A stretch of 64,000 bases of DNA from DASQHW01 sp038209365 (GTDB lineage: Bacteria > Actinomycetota > Acidimicrobiia > IMCC26256 > PALSA-610), in assembly GCA_038209365.1 (NCBI GenBank), contig JBBQXS010000019.1, forward strand, positions 7,157-71,156. The letters run 5' to 3'. A program made the position numbers and the translations under genes. Shown here piece after piece: positions 1 through 8,251 of the stretch (position 1 is its first letter; each line of letters opens with the position of its first letter). The notes under the pieces are model-generated. The model ran no database searches, was not told the DNA's origin, and saw only the letters and a program-made list of their open reading frames with translations.

Positions 1-1977
1 GTGCGCGACACGCAGGAACCGCTCTCCGGCGCGCAGCTCCAGGATTGTGCGCACCGCGCAGGACACGGTCGCATCGCTGCGGCGCTCGCATGCGCGCCAG
101 TCGCCGATCGCTTCGGCGGGCCAGGTGTACGTCGCGTCGATCACGACGCGCGCCCGCACGGGCCCGTTCTCGGTCGTGCTGACGGTGACCGAGTCCGGCC
201 GGTCGATCACGATGTCCTCGGTGGGCGGCGAGTAGTTATAGGTGTCGCCGCCGTCGCCACCGTCGACGAGCCGGCCGAAACCGGCGACGCGCAGACCGTC
301 GGACGTCTCGATCGCGTACGTGCCGTCGGACGGGTCGACGTCTACCCGCAGGTGCTCGTTCGCGAGGGCGCGCACGGGTCCGTCCGGCGATGCGCCGTCG
401 CGGGCCGCGAAGCATGACCACCCGAACCCCGCGAGGTCGCCGGTGTCGAACAACACGCGGCGGCCGGGGGCTTGGACGAGGCGGACGCGCAGCTGCCGCC
501 CCGCCTCACCGAGCGTCAGCATCTGCTGCCTGAGCTCGGCGAGGTCGCATCGCTCCTCGCCCGCCGCGGCCTCGTGGAGCACGATGTCATGGCCGTCGCC
601 GGTGTCGTGCACCTCGTACGACGCGATCTGGCGGCCCTGGAACTCCGTGCCACGCATCAGGTCGAGCACCCAGCGCACCTTCTGGCCGGTCACCAGGATC
701 GGCGCGCTCTCGCCACCCGTTGCCTCGAGGACCTGGGTCGGGCGCGGCGCACCATCCGGGCCGACGAACGTGCAGGGGCCCGTGCCCGGGACCCGTGCGT
801 CGACGATCCCGGATCGGGACCGGGCGGTGGGATTGACCACGAGCGTCGCGCCGTGAACGGCATCGACCTCTCCGGCGAGCGTGCGCACGGCGTCGCGTGC
901 GAGCCCCTCGGCGATCTGGCGCGCCTCGGCGTAGCGGACGACGACCTGGTCCACGACTTCGTCGTGACTGCACGCGCACGAGGAGTCGTGCGCGCTGTTC
1001 AGGATCAGGTTGCGCCACGCAATCGTCGCGAACGCGTGCGGGTACTGCGCGCCTGGCAGCAACAGTGCCGAGAGCGGTTCGGCGCGCTTTTCCAGCGCTC
1101 GTTCCGCAGCCGCGCACGCTCTGTGCACGTCGACGCGGTTCGACCCGACGCCCATGAGGAGGTTCGCACGTGCGCCCGAACGGAGCTCTCCCCGCACGGT
1201 CGTGAGCGTGGCGGTCGGCTGCACGGCCAGATACTCGGGCAGCGACGTGACGACGAACTCGTACTCTTCCTGGATCGCGTTCGCCTCGGCGACGACCCGG
1301 CCGAGCCACGGCTGTGGCATCTGGTGGTCGGTGCCGTTCATCAACAGCATGTCTTCGAGACGCGCCGCGCCGAGCTCCTGTTCGTAGTCGACTGCACGGA
1401 GCACGAGCTGTTTGGCGTCGTCCGGGAGGTCACGACCGTTGGAGTACGAGCCGTACAGGTACTCGGCGCGCACCCGCGAGCCGTCGGGCGCCTCCCACCA
1501 GAACGCCGTCTGCTCGACACTCGCGGGGACGCCGCGCCACACGACCGCATGCGCGAAGCCGGCCAGTGCGAGTATCTGGGGCATCTGCGCGACGTGACCG
1601 AACATGTCGGGTAGGTAGCCGACGTCCATCGCGCCACCGAGCTGCGTGCCGCGCGCGATGCCGAACTGGAGGTCGCGGACCATCGTCTCACCGCTCACCA
1701 TGAACTCGTCCATGAGGACCATCCACGGCCCGATCGACAGTCGCCCGGCGGCCGCCAGGCGCGTGAGCGCCGCCGCCGCTTCGGGTCTCACCTCGAGGTA
1801 GTCGTCGAGCACGGCGGTCTGGCCGTCGAGGAGGAACCGCGCGTACGAGAGGTCGCCTTCGAGCATCGGCAGCAACGCGTCGAGAAGCTTCACGAGGCGG
1901 AGCCGGAACGTCTGGAACGGCGAGTACCACTCGCGATCCCAATGCGTGTGCGGAACGATCGCAACCCTCGTGGACAT
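1..1977 (-). CDS. GH38 alpha-mannosidase-like glycosidase (partial)
   Basis: Glycoside hydrolase family 38 enzymes hydrolyse alpha-mannosidic linkages using zinc and an aspartate nucleophile. The 659 codons seen are open to the window edge, so the C-terminal part is missing; family members are usually 850-1050 residues. The N-terminus reads MSTRVAIVPHTHWDREWY, the GH38 zinc-binding signature, and PDMFGH near residues 123-128 carries the expected nucleophile Asp (D124). No signal peptide is visible, so the enzyme is probably cytoplasmic. It is transcribed leftward after the response regulator, with a strong stem-loop between them, so it may be a separate unit. The ATG start directly precedes the conserved beta strand. 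Confidence 0.88.
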   Translation of the reverse strand, partial: MSTRVAIVPHTHWDREWYSPFQTFRLRLVKLLDALLPMLEGDLSYARFLLDGQTAVLDDYLEVRPEAAAALTRLAAAGRLSIGPWMVLMDEFMVSGETMVRDLQFGIARGTQLGGAMDVGYLPDMFGHVAQMPQILALAGFAHAVVWRGVPASVEQTAFWWEAPDGSRVRAEYLYGSYSNGRDLPDDAKQLVLRAVDYEQELGAARLEDMLLMNGTDHQMPQPWLGRVVAEANAIQEEYEFVVTSLPEYLAVQPTATLTTVRGELRSGARANLLMGVGSNRVDVHRACAAAERALEKRAEPLSALLLPGAQYPHAFATIAWRNLILNSAHDSSCACSHDEVVDQVVVRYAEARQIAEGLARDAVRTLAGEVDAVHGATLVVNPTARSRSGIVDARVPGTGPCTFVGPDGAPRPTQVLEATGGESAPILVTGQKVRWVLDLMRGTEFQGRQIASYEVHDTGDGHDIVLHEAAAGEERCDLAELRQQMLTLGEAGRQLRVRLVQAPGRRVLFDTGDLAGFGWSCFAARDGASPDGPVRALANEHLRVDVDPSDGTYAIETSDGLRVAGFGRLVDGGDGGDTYNYSPPTEDIVIDRPDSVTVSTTENGPVRARVVIDATYTWPAEAIGDWRACERRSDATVSCAVRTILELRAGERFLRVAH

Positions 1978-1992
1978 GGCCCGTGAGCCTAG

Positions 1993-2029
1993 GCGTGTGT
2001 GGAGCTCGTTTTTCGAGCTCCACACACGC
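1993..2029. terminator. 16-bp perfect stem-loop between the response regulator and mannosidase genes
   Basis: Positions 1993-2008 are perfectly complementary to 2014-2029, leaving a 5-base loop that reads TTTTT on the plus strand and AAAAA on the minus-strand transcript. It lies 9 bases after the response-regulator stop and 16 bases before the mannosidase start. No U-tract follows, so it is not a textbook intrinsic terminator. It could act as an L-shaped terminator, a 3' stability hairpin, or an attenuator of the mannosidase gene. Confidence 0.65.
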
Positions 2030-2037
2030 TTCCCTGA

Positions 2038-2727
2038 TCAGTGGTCCTCGCCCGCGATCCAGCGGTAACCGATGCCGGGTTCGGTAAGGATGAGACGCGG
2101 GTTGGCGGCGTCGTCGCCGAGCTTCTTGCGGAGCTGGCCGACGTACACCCGAAGGTAATTGCTCTCGGTGCCGTACTGGGGGCCCCAGACCTCGCGGAGG
2201 AGGAGCTCCTGGGTCAGGAGCCTGCCCGGGTTCCGCACGAACAATTCCAGGAGCGACAGCTCGGTGCGCGTGAGGTGCACCGGTGCGCCCGCGCGGCTGA
2301 CGCGCCGGCGCGCGAGGTCGATCTGGACATCATCGACGTGCACGAGTGCGAGCGGCTGAGCAGCAGGGGGAGCGCGTCGCAACGCGGCCCGCACTCGGGC
2401 GAGCAGCTCGTCGACGTCGAACGGCTTGGTCACGTAGTCGTCCGCACCCGAGTCGAGGGCGCGAATCTTCTCTGCTTGCTCGTGGTGCGCGGTCAGCACG
2501 ATCACTGGCACGCCGGAGAACGTGCGTATTCGGCGCAGGACCTCCAGCCCGTCGACGTCTGGAAGCCCGAGGTCGAGCACGATGACGTCGGCGGTATTGC
2601 CCGATGCGAAGGCGACCGCCTCCTCGCCGGTGCCGGCCTCGGCAACCTCGAGGTCGCGGCTGCGCATCATCGTGCGGAGCGCGCGTCGCAGTGCGGGATC
2701 GTCTTCGACCAGCAGGATCGTGGTCAC
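2038..2727 (-). CDS. OmpR/KdpE-family response regulator
   Basis: A two-component response regulator with an N-terminal receiver domain and a C-terminal winged-helix DNA-binding domain (229 aa). In the receiver, the acidic pair follows MTTILLVEDD, the phosphoacceptor is D52 in VLDLGLPDVDG, and the conserved Lys is in VTKPFD. The C-terminal half has the OmpR wing pattern, ending GIGYRW. The GTG start is chosen because it overlaps the kinase stop as GTGA, a translational-coupling arrangement; an upstream ATG would add 8 residues inside the kinase gene. By similarity this is KdpE-like, but no kdpFABC potassium-pump genes occur in the window, so the target is unknown. Confidence 0.9.
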   Translation of the reverse strand: MTTILLVEDDPALRRALRTMMRSRDLEVAEAGTGEEAVAFASGNTADVIVLDLGLPDVDGLEVLRRIRTFSGVPVIVLTAHHEQAEKIRALDSGADDYVTKPFDVDELLARVRAALRRAPPAAQPLALVHVDDVQIDLARRRVSRAGAPVHLTRTELSLLELFVRNPGRLLTQELLLREVWGPQYGTESNYLRVYVGQLRKKLGDDAANPRLILTEPGIGYRWIAGEDH

Positions 2728-4148
2728 GCGGGCCCCGGAGGAAACGTGCACACAAAGGTCGCGCCTCCACCGGGCGTGTCCTCGTACCGCACCGAACCGC
2801 CATGCGCGATGACGAGCGCGCGCACGATCGCGAGACCGAGACCGGTCCCCGGACCGTTTCGGCTTGCGGGCCGGGGATCGAGGCTCTGGAACTCCTCGAA
2901 GATCTGATCGTGCGCACCGGGCGGGACGCCCGGCCCATGGTCCGCGACCCTGACCTCTATGCGATCACCTTCCACGAGATGCGCGCCGACCAGGATCTCG
3001 GAGCCGGGAGGCGCGAAGCGCAACGCGTTCTCGAGCAGGTTGAGCAGGATCTGGTCGATCATCGCGACGTCGAGCCAGGCGGGTGGAAGATCGTCCGCGA
3101 CATCGAGCCGGACGCGGTGGGCGCGAGCGATGGGCCGCAGTCGCCGGACTGCGTGCTGGACGAGGCCGGTGATGTCGACCGGTTCCCGCTCGACCTGCAG
3201 CGCACCGGCGCGGATGCTGCTCAACTCGAGGGTGTTGCGCACCAGCCGCTCGAGTCGTTCCGCTTCGTCGGCGATCGTCTCGAGCAGTTCCCGCCGTTCC
3301 TCGGGCTCGATCCGCGACCATGATGTGAGCAGGGTGCCCGCGGCCGCTTTCACCGCCGTCAACGGCGTGCGCAGGTTGTGACTCACTGCGGACAGGAAGC
3401 CCGCGCGCTGGCGGCCGATCTCTGCGACCAGGCGGGCGTCGCGCACTTCGTCCTGGAGTCGCAATCGGTCGGCGGCGGTCGCGAGTCCGGCGACGAGTGC
3501 CTCGAGGAGGGCCCGATCGCTCGCGCCGAGCTCGTCGTCGGAGGTCGCGTCGAGCTGCGCATTGCGGACGACGACCGAGACGTCGGGTGCCCGCCGGAGC
3601 TCTCCTGTCGCGACCACCCGGTCGTTCATCCGGAGTGAGCAGACGTCGAACCCGAAGACCTCTCGCAGCGTCGAGACCGTCGATGCCAACGCGTCCGTGC
3701 TGCTCTCGCCCTCGAGCAAGCGGTTCGTGATGTCGAGTCGCAACCGTGCCTCCCGTTCGCCTCGACGTGCGGTCGTCGCGAGCACCCCGAGGCGTTGCAC
3801 GGTGACGCCGAGGACGACCGCCGTCGCGGCGAACACGACGAGCGCGACGACGTCGTCCGAGCGCTCGATCGCGAGCGAGCCGGTCGGCGGCGTGAAGAAC
3901 CAGTTGAGGGAGAAGAACGCGACGATCGCGGCGGCCGCGGCGGCGGCGAGCCCGAGGAACCCGCCGACGATGACCGCGACGAGCAGCAGCAGCACCGCGA
4001 CGGTGAGATCCACGTTCAGCGCCCAGGCGACGAGCGTGACGAGCGCGACCAGGCCGATCGCCACCACCACTCGTACGCCGATGCCGAACCTCACGCCGAG
4101 AACGATGGCACGTCGTCTCGACCCCCGTACGCTCATCCCTTCCGCCAT
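2724..4148 (-). CDS. KdpD-like sensor histidine kinase (DUF4118 type, short form)
   Basis: A membrane histidine kinase of about 474 aa. Residues ~20-120 hold four hydrophobic segments matching the DUF4118 region of KdpD, with LNWFFTPPTGSL between segments as in that family. A GAF-like linker (~130-235) follows, then the H-box SHNLRTPLTAVK (H257), N-box NLLENALRFAP, DHGPGVP and GTGLGLAI. The N-terminal KdpD sensor and USP domains of the ~900-residue enterobacterial protein are absent, as in many short actinobacterial homologues. It is coupled to the regulator by a 4-base overlap. The start is uncertain: ATG at 4148 (MAEGMSVRG) or 4136 (MSVRG). Confidence 0.88.
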   Translation of the reverse strand: MAEGMSVRGSRRRAIVLGVRFGIGVRVVVAIGLVALVTLVAWALNVDLTVAVLLLLVAVIVGGFLGLAAAAAAAIVAFFSLNWFFTPPTGSLAIERSDDVVALVVFAATAVVLGVTVQRLGVLATTARRGEREARLRLDITNRLLEGESSTDALASTVSTLREVFGFDVCSLRMNDRVVATGELRRAPDVSVVVRNAQLDATSDDELGASDRALLEALVAGLATAADRLRLQDEVRDARLVAEIGRQRAGFLSAVSHNLRTPLTAVKAAAGTLLTSWSRIEPEERRELLETIADEAERLERLVRNTLELSSIRAGALQVEREPVDITGLVQHAVRRLRPIARAHRVRLDVADDLPPAWLDVAMIDQILLNLLENALRFAPPGSEILVGAHLVEGDRIEVRVADHGPGVPPGAHDQIFEEFQSLDPRPASRNGPGTGLGLAIVRALVIAHGGSVRYEDTPGGGATFVCTFPPGPA

Positions 4149-4203
4149 CGAACGAGGCGACGGCAAATGCGCTCGTGCCCGGCGACGATTAACCTCCGCA
4201 CCC

Positions 4204-4491
4204 GTGCCGATGTACGCCATGCTTTCCACACTCGGGCCCGACGGCTGGGAGACGCTCCGCCAGAAGCCGGACCGCATCATGCAGGTGCGCACGGAAGTCG
4301 AAGCGCTCGGGCTCACCGTCCACGCGCAGTACGCGCTCATGGGTCAATACGACTTCTTGAACATCCTCGAGGCGCCGGACGACCAGACGATGGCGAAGGC
4401 CGCGATCATGCTTGCGGCGCGCGGCACGATGCGGACGACGACACTTCCGGCGATTCCGGTGGAAGAGCTGATCAACCGGTTGAAGGAATAG
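4204..4491 (+). CDS. GYD domain protein
   Basis: A 95-residue protein of the GYD family, a ferredoxin-like alpha/beta fold of unknown biochemical role. Visible family features are the starting strand PMYAMLSTLGPDGWETL, a central GLTVHAQYALMGQYDF and the end IPVEELINRLKE. The GTG start at 4204 is preferred because homologues begin M-P-x-Y; ATG at 4210 is the alternative. No clear Shine-Dalgarno is seen. It is divergent from the KdpD-like kinase with about 55 bases between starts, so the promoters probably overlap. Function is not predictable beyond the family. Confidence 0.8.
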   Translation: MPMYAMLSTLGPDGWETLRQKPDRIMQVRTEVEALGLTVHAQYALMGQYDFLNILEAPDDQTMAKAAIMLAARGTMRTTTLPAIPVEELINRLKE

Positions 4492-4499
4492 ACGGCCCG

Positions 4500-4727
4500 T
4501 CAGGGCTGGAGCCACCAGGTCTGACGCCGGCGCTCCTCGCGCAAATCGTCCTCGGTGAACGTCACCGGCAGGATCGAACCGTCGGAGCGGCGCCGCACCT
4601 GGTAGCGAGCCTGGTCCTGTGCATCGTCGCACTCGACGACCTCGAACCCGCGGGACCACCGCGATTCGAATCGTGACCGCACTTCGACGTGGGTGCCCGG
4701 TTTCACTTCTGCAATCGTACGACGCAT
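4500..4727 (-). CDS. small conserved-looking hypothetical protein
   Basis: A 75-residue hydrophilic protein starting MRRTIAEVKPGTHVEVRS, rich in Arg, Glu and Trp, with no membrane segment or signal peptide. The pattern of short strands (VEVRSRFESRW, FEVVEC, YQVRRRSDGSILPVTF) suggests a small beta-barrel, possibly Tudor- or SH3-like; this is inference. An ATG 11 codons upstream is possible but extends toward the rnhB start. It is convergent with the GYD gene (8-base gap) and divergent from rnhB. I do not recognise the family. Confidence 0.6.
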   Translation of the reverse strand: MRRTIAEVKPGTHVEVRSRFESRWSRGFEVVECDDAQDQARYQVRRRSDGSILPVTFTEDDLREERRRQTWWLQP

Positions 4728-4778
4728 GACAAGAGGGCAACTCCCGCGAGCACCTTCCAACAGCTAGTTTCACTGCCC

Positions 4779-5450
4779 GTGACAGGGCCGTATCCGACGT
4801 TGCGGATCGAGCGGAAATGCTGGGCGCTGGGCGATCGCGTGGTCGTCGGTATCGACGAAGTCGGCCGCGGCTCGTGGGCCGGTCCGGTCACCGTGGCAGC
4901 AGTGGTCCCAGGTGATGCACATTGCACAGGTGTGCGTGACTCCAAGCTGCTCACGCACGAAGAGCGCGAAGTCTCTGCACGCCGCGTACGGGGGTGGGCG
5001 CGCGCGATCGGCGTCGGACACTCGACGCACGAGGAGTGCGACCTGCTCGGTATGACCGAGGCGCTGCGGCGCGCCGCGCAACGCGCGCTCGAGCAGGTGG
5101 CTGCGCAAGGCTTCGTGCCCGATCGGATCGTCCTGGACGGCAAGCACGACTATCTCGCGATGCCACGCGTGGTTCGCACGATCGTGAAAGGCGACCAGAC
5201 GGTGCTCTCTGTGGCGGCGGCGTCGGTCGTTGCCAAGACCACACGGGACGCACTGATGGCCGAAGAGGCGGAGCACTATCCCGCGTACGGCTTCGAGACG
5301 AATCGCGGCTATCCGGCGCCGGTGCACAAGTGCGCGCTGGCCGCCTACGGGCCGTCGGCGATCCACCGGCGCTCGTGGATCTTCATGGATTACTGCCTGT
5401 GGGGCGGAATTCCGCGGTTCGCGCGCCAGCCGAGCCTCTTCGATGCCTGA
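4779..5450 (+). CDS. rnhB: ribonuclease HII
   Basis: RNase HII cuts the RNA strand of RNA-DNA hybrids and starts removal of ribonucleotides misincorporated in DNA. The 223-residue protein has the diagnostic GIDEVGRGSWAGPV block with metal ligands D26 and E27, DSKLLTHEER, the third acidic residue in IVLDGKHD (D120), and the C-terminal block SVAAASVVAKTTRD (D157). The GTG start gives a normal length; ORF extension further upstream lacks family similarity. Its 3' end overlaps pgi by 8 bases. Confidence 0.93.
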   Translation: MTGPYPTLRIERKCWALGDRVVVGIDEVGRGSWAGPVTVAAVVPGDAHCTGVRDSKLLTHEEREVSARRVRGWARAIGVGHSTHEECDLLGMTEALRRAAQRALEQVAAQGFVPDRIVLDGKHDYLAMPRVVRTIVKGDQTVLSVAAASVVAKTTRDALMAEEAEHYPAYGFETNRGYPAPVHKCALAAYGPSAIHRRSWIFMDYCLWGGIPRFARQPSLFDA

Positions 5451-7035
5451 CCCCGCCTGGTCTGCGCTCGCCGCGCACGCCACGACAATGCGTGATCACA
5501 CGCTCCGCGAGCTCTTCGACCGGGATCCGGCGCGGGGTGAGCGGCTGCACTGCAACGCGGCGGGCTGGTACTTCGATTTCGCCAAGCACAGGGTCACCGA
5601 GGAGACGCTGCGGCTGCTGGTCGACCTGGCGGAGGCCCGCGCGGTCCGTGCGCGAGTCGAGGCGATGTTCCGCGGCGAGCACGTCAACGTCACCGAGGAC
5701 CGGCCGGCCCTGCACGTCGCGCTCCGGATGCCCGAGGGTACGTCGCTCGTGGTCGACGGTGTCGACGTCGTCGGCGAGGTGCACGGCGTGCTGCGAAAGA
5801 TGTCGGCGTTCGCGGAGTCGGTGCGGACCGGTACGTGGGTCGGTCACACCGGACGGCCGCTGCGCAACGTGGTCAACATCGGGATCGGCGGCAGCGATCT
5901 CGGGCCGGCGATGGCATACGACGCGCTGCGCGTGTACAGCCGGCGCGACATGCAGTTCCGTTTCGTGTCCAACGTCGACGCCGCGGACTTGGTCGAAGCT
6001 TTGCACGGATGTGACGCTGCAGAAACGCTGTTCATCGTGTCGTCGAAGACGTTCACCACGACGGAGACCCTCACCAACGCGCGATCCGCGCGTGCCTGGC
6101 TGTTGGGTGCGCTCGGCGGCGACGACGCGGCGATCGCCCGCCATTTCGTTGCAGTATCCACGAACGCAGAGAAGGTCGGCGAGTTCGGCATCGATCCCGA
6201 GAACATGTTCGAGTTCTGGGACTGGGTCGGTGGGCGCTACTCCATGTGGTCGGCGATCGGACTGTCGCTGATGGTCGCGATCGGGCCCGACGCTTTCCGT
6301 GAGCTGCTCGCGGGCGCCCACGCGATGGATGAGCACTTTCGCACAGAGCCGTTCGACGCCAACGTGCCCGTGCTGATGGGATTGCTCGGTTGCTGGTACC
6401 GCGACTTCCTCGACACGCCGACGCAGGCGGTCGTGCCGTACGCGCAAGCGCTCGGCAAGTTGCCGTCATACCTGCAGCAGCTCGAGATGGAGAGCAACGG
6501 CAAATCGGTGCGTGCCGACGGCTCACCGGTGGATGCGCCGACCGGTGAGATCGTGTGGGGCTCGCCCGGGACGAACGGCCAGCACGCGTACTTCCAGCTG
6601 CTGCACCAGGGAACGGTTTTGGTGCCGATCGACTTCGTCGGCTTCGAACGGCCGCAGCCGGGTCACGACCTCGGCGACCATCATGATCTGTTGGTCGCGA
6701 ACATGCTGGCGCAGGCCGAGGCGCTCGCGTTCGGGACCAGTGACCCCACGTTGCCGCCGTGGCGGGTGATGCCCGGCAACCGTCCCTCGTCGACGTGGCT
6801 CGCACCGCAGCTGACACCGCACGCGTTGGGCGCGCTCGTTGCCGCGTACGAGCACAAGGTGATGACGCTCGGCACGATCTGGGGCATCGATTCCTTCGAC
6901 CAGTGGGGGGTGGAGCTCGGCAAGGTGCTCGCGGGTCACATCGCCGAGGAGCTGGCGGCAGGAGCAGACGCGGCCCTCGCGCACGACTCGTCGACCAACG
7001 CCCTGATCCGGCGCTACCGCGCCCGCCCCTCGTAG
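5443..7035 (+). CDS. pgi: glucose-6-phosphate isomerase
   Basis: Interconverts glucose-6-phosphate and fructose-6-phosphate in glycolysis and gluconeogenesis; cytoplasmic. At 530 aa it is close to the usual 540-550 of the long bacterial form. Visible motifs are NIGIGGSDLGPAM (sugar-phosphate site), VSSKTFTTTET, the PGI signature GKLPSYLQQLEMESNGK with the catalytic Glu, and GQHAYFQLLHQGT. The ATG lies inside the 3' end of rnhB, indicating co-transcription. The C-terminus VGLGKV-type helix (VELGKVLAGHI) is intact. Confidence 0.95.
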   Translation: MPDPAWSALAAHATTMRDHTLRELFDRDPARGERLHCNAAGWYFDFAKHRVTEETLRLLVDLAEARAVRARVEAMFRGEHVNVTEDRPALHVALRMPEGTSLVVDGVDVVGEVHGVLRKMSAFAESVRTGTWVGHTGRPLRNVVNIGIGGSDLGPAMAYDALRVYSRRDMQFRFVSNVDAADLVEALHGCDAAETLFIVSSKTFTTTETLTNARSARAWLLGALGGDDAAIARHFVAVSTNAEKVGEFGIDPENMFEFWDWVGGRYSMWSAIGLSLMVAIGPDAFRELLAGAHAMDEHFRTEPFDANVPVLMGLLGCWYRDFLDTPTQAVVPYAQALGKLPSYLQQLEMESNGKSVRADGSPVDAPTGEIVWGSPGTNGQHAYFQLLHQGTVLVPIDFVGFERPQPGHDLGDHHDLLVANMLAQAEALAFGTSDPTLPPWRVMPGNRPSSTWLAPQLTPHALGALVAAYEHKVMTLGTIWGIDSFDQWGVELGKVLAGHIAEELAAGADAALAHDSSTNALIRRYRARPS

Positions 7036-7040
7036 GCTCC

Positions 7041-7140
7041 TGCGGACGCAGCGGAGCCAGGGATGGCGCAGCGAGGGAGCCGTGTAATCGTGCGGACGCA
7101 GCGGAGCCAGGGAGGGCGCAGCGAGGGAGCCGTGTAATGG
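7041..7140 (+). repeat. 50-bp tandem duplication spanning a ribosome-binding site and start codon
   Basis: Two direct copies (7041-7090 and 7091-7140) differ at only two positions. The second copy supplies both the purine-rich GAGGGAG Shine-Dalgarno and the ATG of the following gene; at the equivalent place the first copy reads ATC. The unit itself is made of shorter purine-rich sub-repeats containing GGAGCCAGGGA and GCGAGGGAGCC. Confidence 0.9.
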
Positions 7141-7487
7141 GGCAGCCGATCACGGTGACGGTTCGAGCCGGTTCGCGACCGGACGTCCGGTTCTTCGACA
7201 CCAACCGGTCGCTCACCGGGATGGCGATCGAGGTGTACACGGACGCCTCAGAGACCGTTGGTGAACGGCCGCCGGACGTGCTGGCCCGCCGTTTGCTCGC
7301 GTTGGGCGCGGCGAAGGTGACCGTGTACTCGAACGTCGTGACCGTCGAGGCCGCGCCCGAGGAGTGGAGCGTGCTCGAGCCCAGGGCGGTGCACACGATC
7401 GAGCACCTCTTCGAGTTCTACGGCGACGACGCGGGCTGGTCGTTCGAAGCCCGGGGCGTCGATCCTCCGGTATCCAAGGTGCAATAA
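7137..7487 (+). CDS. small Nfu-N-terminal-like protein
   Basis: A 116-residue acidic protein. The pattern DTNRSLTG ... LARRLLALGAAKVTVYSNVVTVE ... WSVLEPRAVHTIEHLFEFYGDD resembles the Nfu/NifU N-terminal (scaffold) domain, where a NxxS-type motif is followed by a strand-turn-strand and a helix after a Trp. The CxxC-bearing Nfu C-terminal domain is absent, so a role in Fe-S cluster assembly is doubtful. The ATG at the end of the second 50-bp repeat is supported by GAGGGAG seven bases upstream. It follows pgi and precedes the SOS-controlled imuA. Confidence 0.6.
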   Translation: MGQPITVTVRAGSRPDVRFFDTNRSLTGMAIEVYTDASETVGERPPDVLARRLLALGAAKVTVYSNVVTVEAAPEEWSVLEPRAVHTIEHLFEFYGDDAGWSFEARGVDPPVSKVQ

Positions 7488-7507
7488 GCCACTGCGGTTG
7501 CAGACCC

Positions 7508-7519
7508 GAACAGGTGTTC
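7508..7519. promoter_or_regulatory. LexA/SOS box upstream of imuA
   Basis: The 12-mer GAACAGGTGTTC fits the actinobacterial LexA consensus GAAC-N4-GTTC exactly. It ends 15 bases before the imuA ATG, placing repression over the imuA promoter. Part of it lies after the stop of the preceding gene, so it gives imuAB its own damage-inducible transcription. Confidence 0.88.
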
Positions 7520-7534
7520 GATAGGGTCCGAGGC

Positions 7535-8251
7535 ATGGGCGCCCCGGCGCTACCGACGCTTCCCCGCCGTGATCACGAGGCCCGCACCCGGTTGCACGCC
7601 GCGGCCGCGCGCGCCGCGCCCACGGTCCTGGCGCGCGACCGGCTGCTCGTAGTCGGCGGGCCGGTCGGGGAATTCCTTCCGGCGGGCGGCATCCGTCGCG
7701 GCAGCACGGTCGCGCTCGACGGGCCGCCGGGTGCGGGATCGACGACGGTTGCGTGCGCGCTGGCCGCGGCCGCCACTTCCGTCGGGGAGTGGGCAGCGGT
7801 CGTCGACCCCGACGGGACGTTCGGCGGGCGCGCCGCTGCCGACGCCGGTGTCGCGCTCGAGCGGTGCGCGGTGGTGCGGCGCGTGCCGGCCGATCGGTGG
7901 TCGACGGTCGTCGCCGCGCTGCTCGACGGCGTTGCCGTCGTGATTACCGCGGTCCCGCCGTATGTACGCACCGGTGATGCGCGGCGGCTGACCGCTCGCG
8001 CCCGCGAGCGCGCCGCGGTGCTCGTCGCACTCGGCGGCTGGCCGGCCGAAGCGTCGGTGCGGCTGCACGTCCGTGCCGGCGCTTGGCACGGGCTCGACGC
8101 CGGCGGGGGGCTGCTCGCAACTCGTGATCTCGAGGTGCGCGTCGAAGGAAGGGAGACGACGGCGAAGGCGACCGGAGGGGAGCCGGAGCGTGGAGTCGAC
8201 CCGATGTCAAGGGAGCCGATATCACCGCGCCCGTTCGCGCAGGCGGGATGA
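7535..8251 (+). CDS. imuA: ImuA-type mutasome protein (RecA-like fold)
   Basis: A 238-residue RecA-like protein in the position of the actinobacterial ImuA' accessory factor, which recruits the error-prone polymerase DnaE2 together with ImuB. Residues ~55-70 carry the P-loop region ALDGPPGAGSTTVA; the Walker A lysine is replaced by Ser, so ATP binding is questionable. A Walker B-like hydrophobic strand GVAVVITAVPP follows. The ATG is 15 bases after a perfect SOS box, and the stop overlaps the imuB start as ATGA. Identity rests mainly on context (imuB, dnaE2) and the RecA-like pattern, because ImuA' proteins diverge widely. Confidence 0.85.
   Translation: MGAPALPTLPRRDHEARTRLHAAAARAAPTVLARDRLLVVGGPVGEFLPAGGIRRGSTVALDGPPGAGSTTVACALAAAATSVGEWAAVVDPDGTFGGRAAADAGVALERCAVVRRVPADRWSTVVAALLDGVAVVITAVPPYVRTGDARRLTARARERAAVLVALGGWPAEASVRLHVRAGAWHGLDAGGGLLATRDLEVRVEGRETTAKATGGEPERGVDPMSREPISPRPFAQAG

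Noticed and set aside
472..1614. Long rightward open frame opposite the mannosidase
   Set aside because: It is antisense to a conserved GH38 frame, has no family pattern and reflects GC-rich codon structure.
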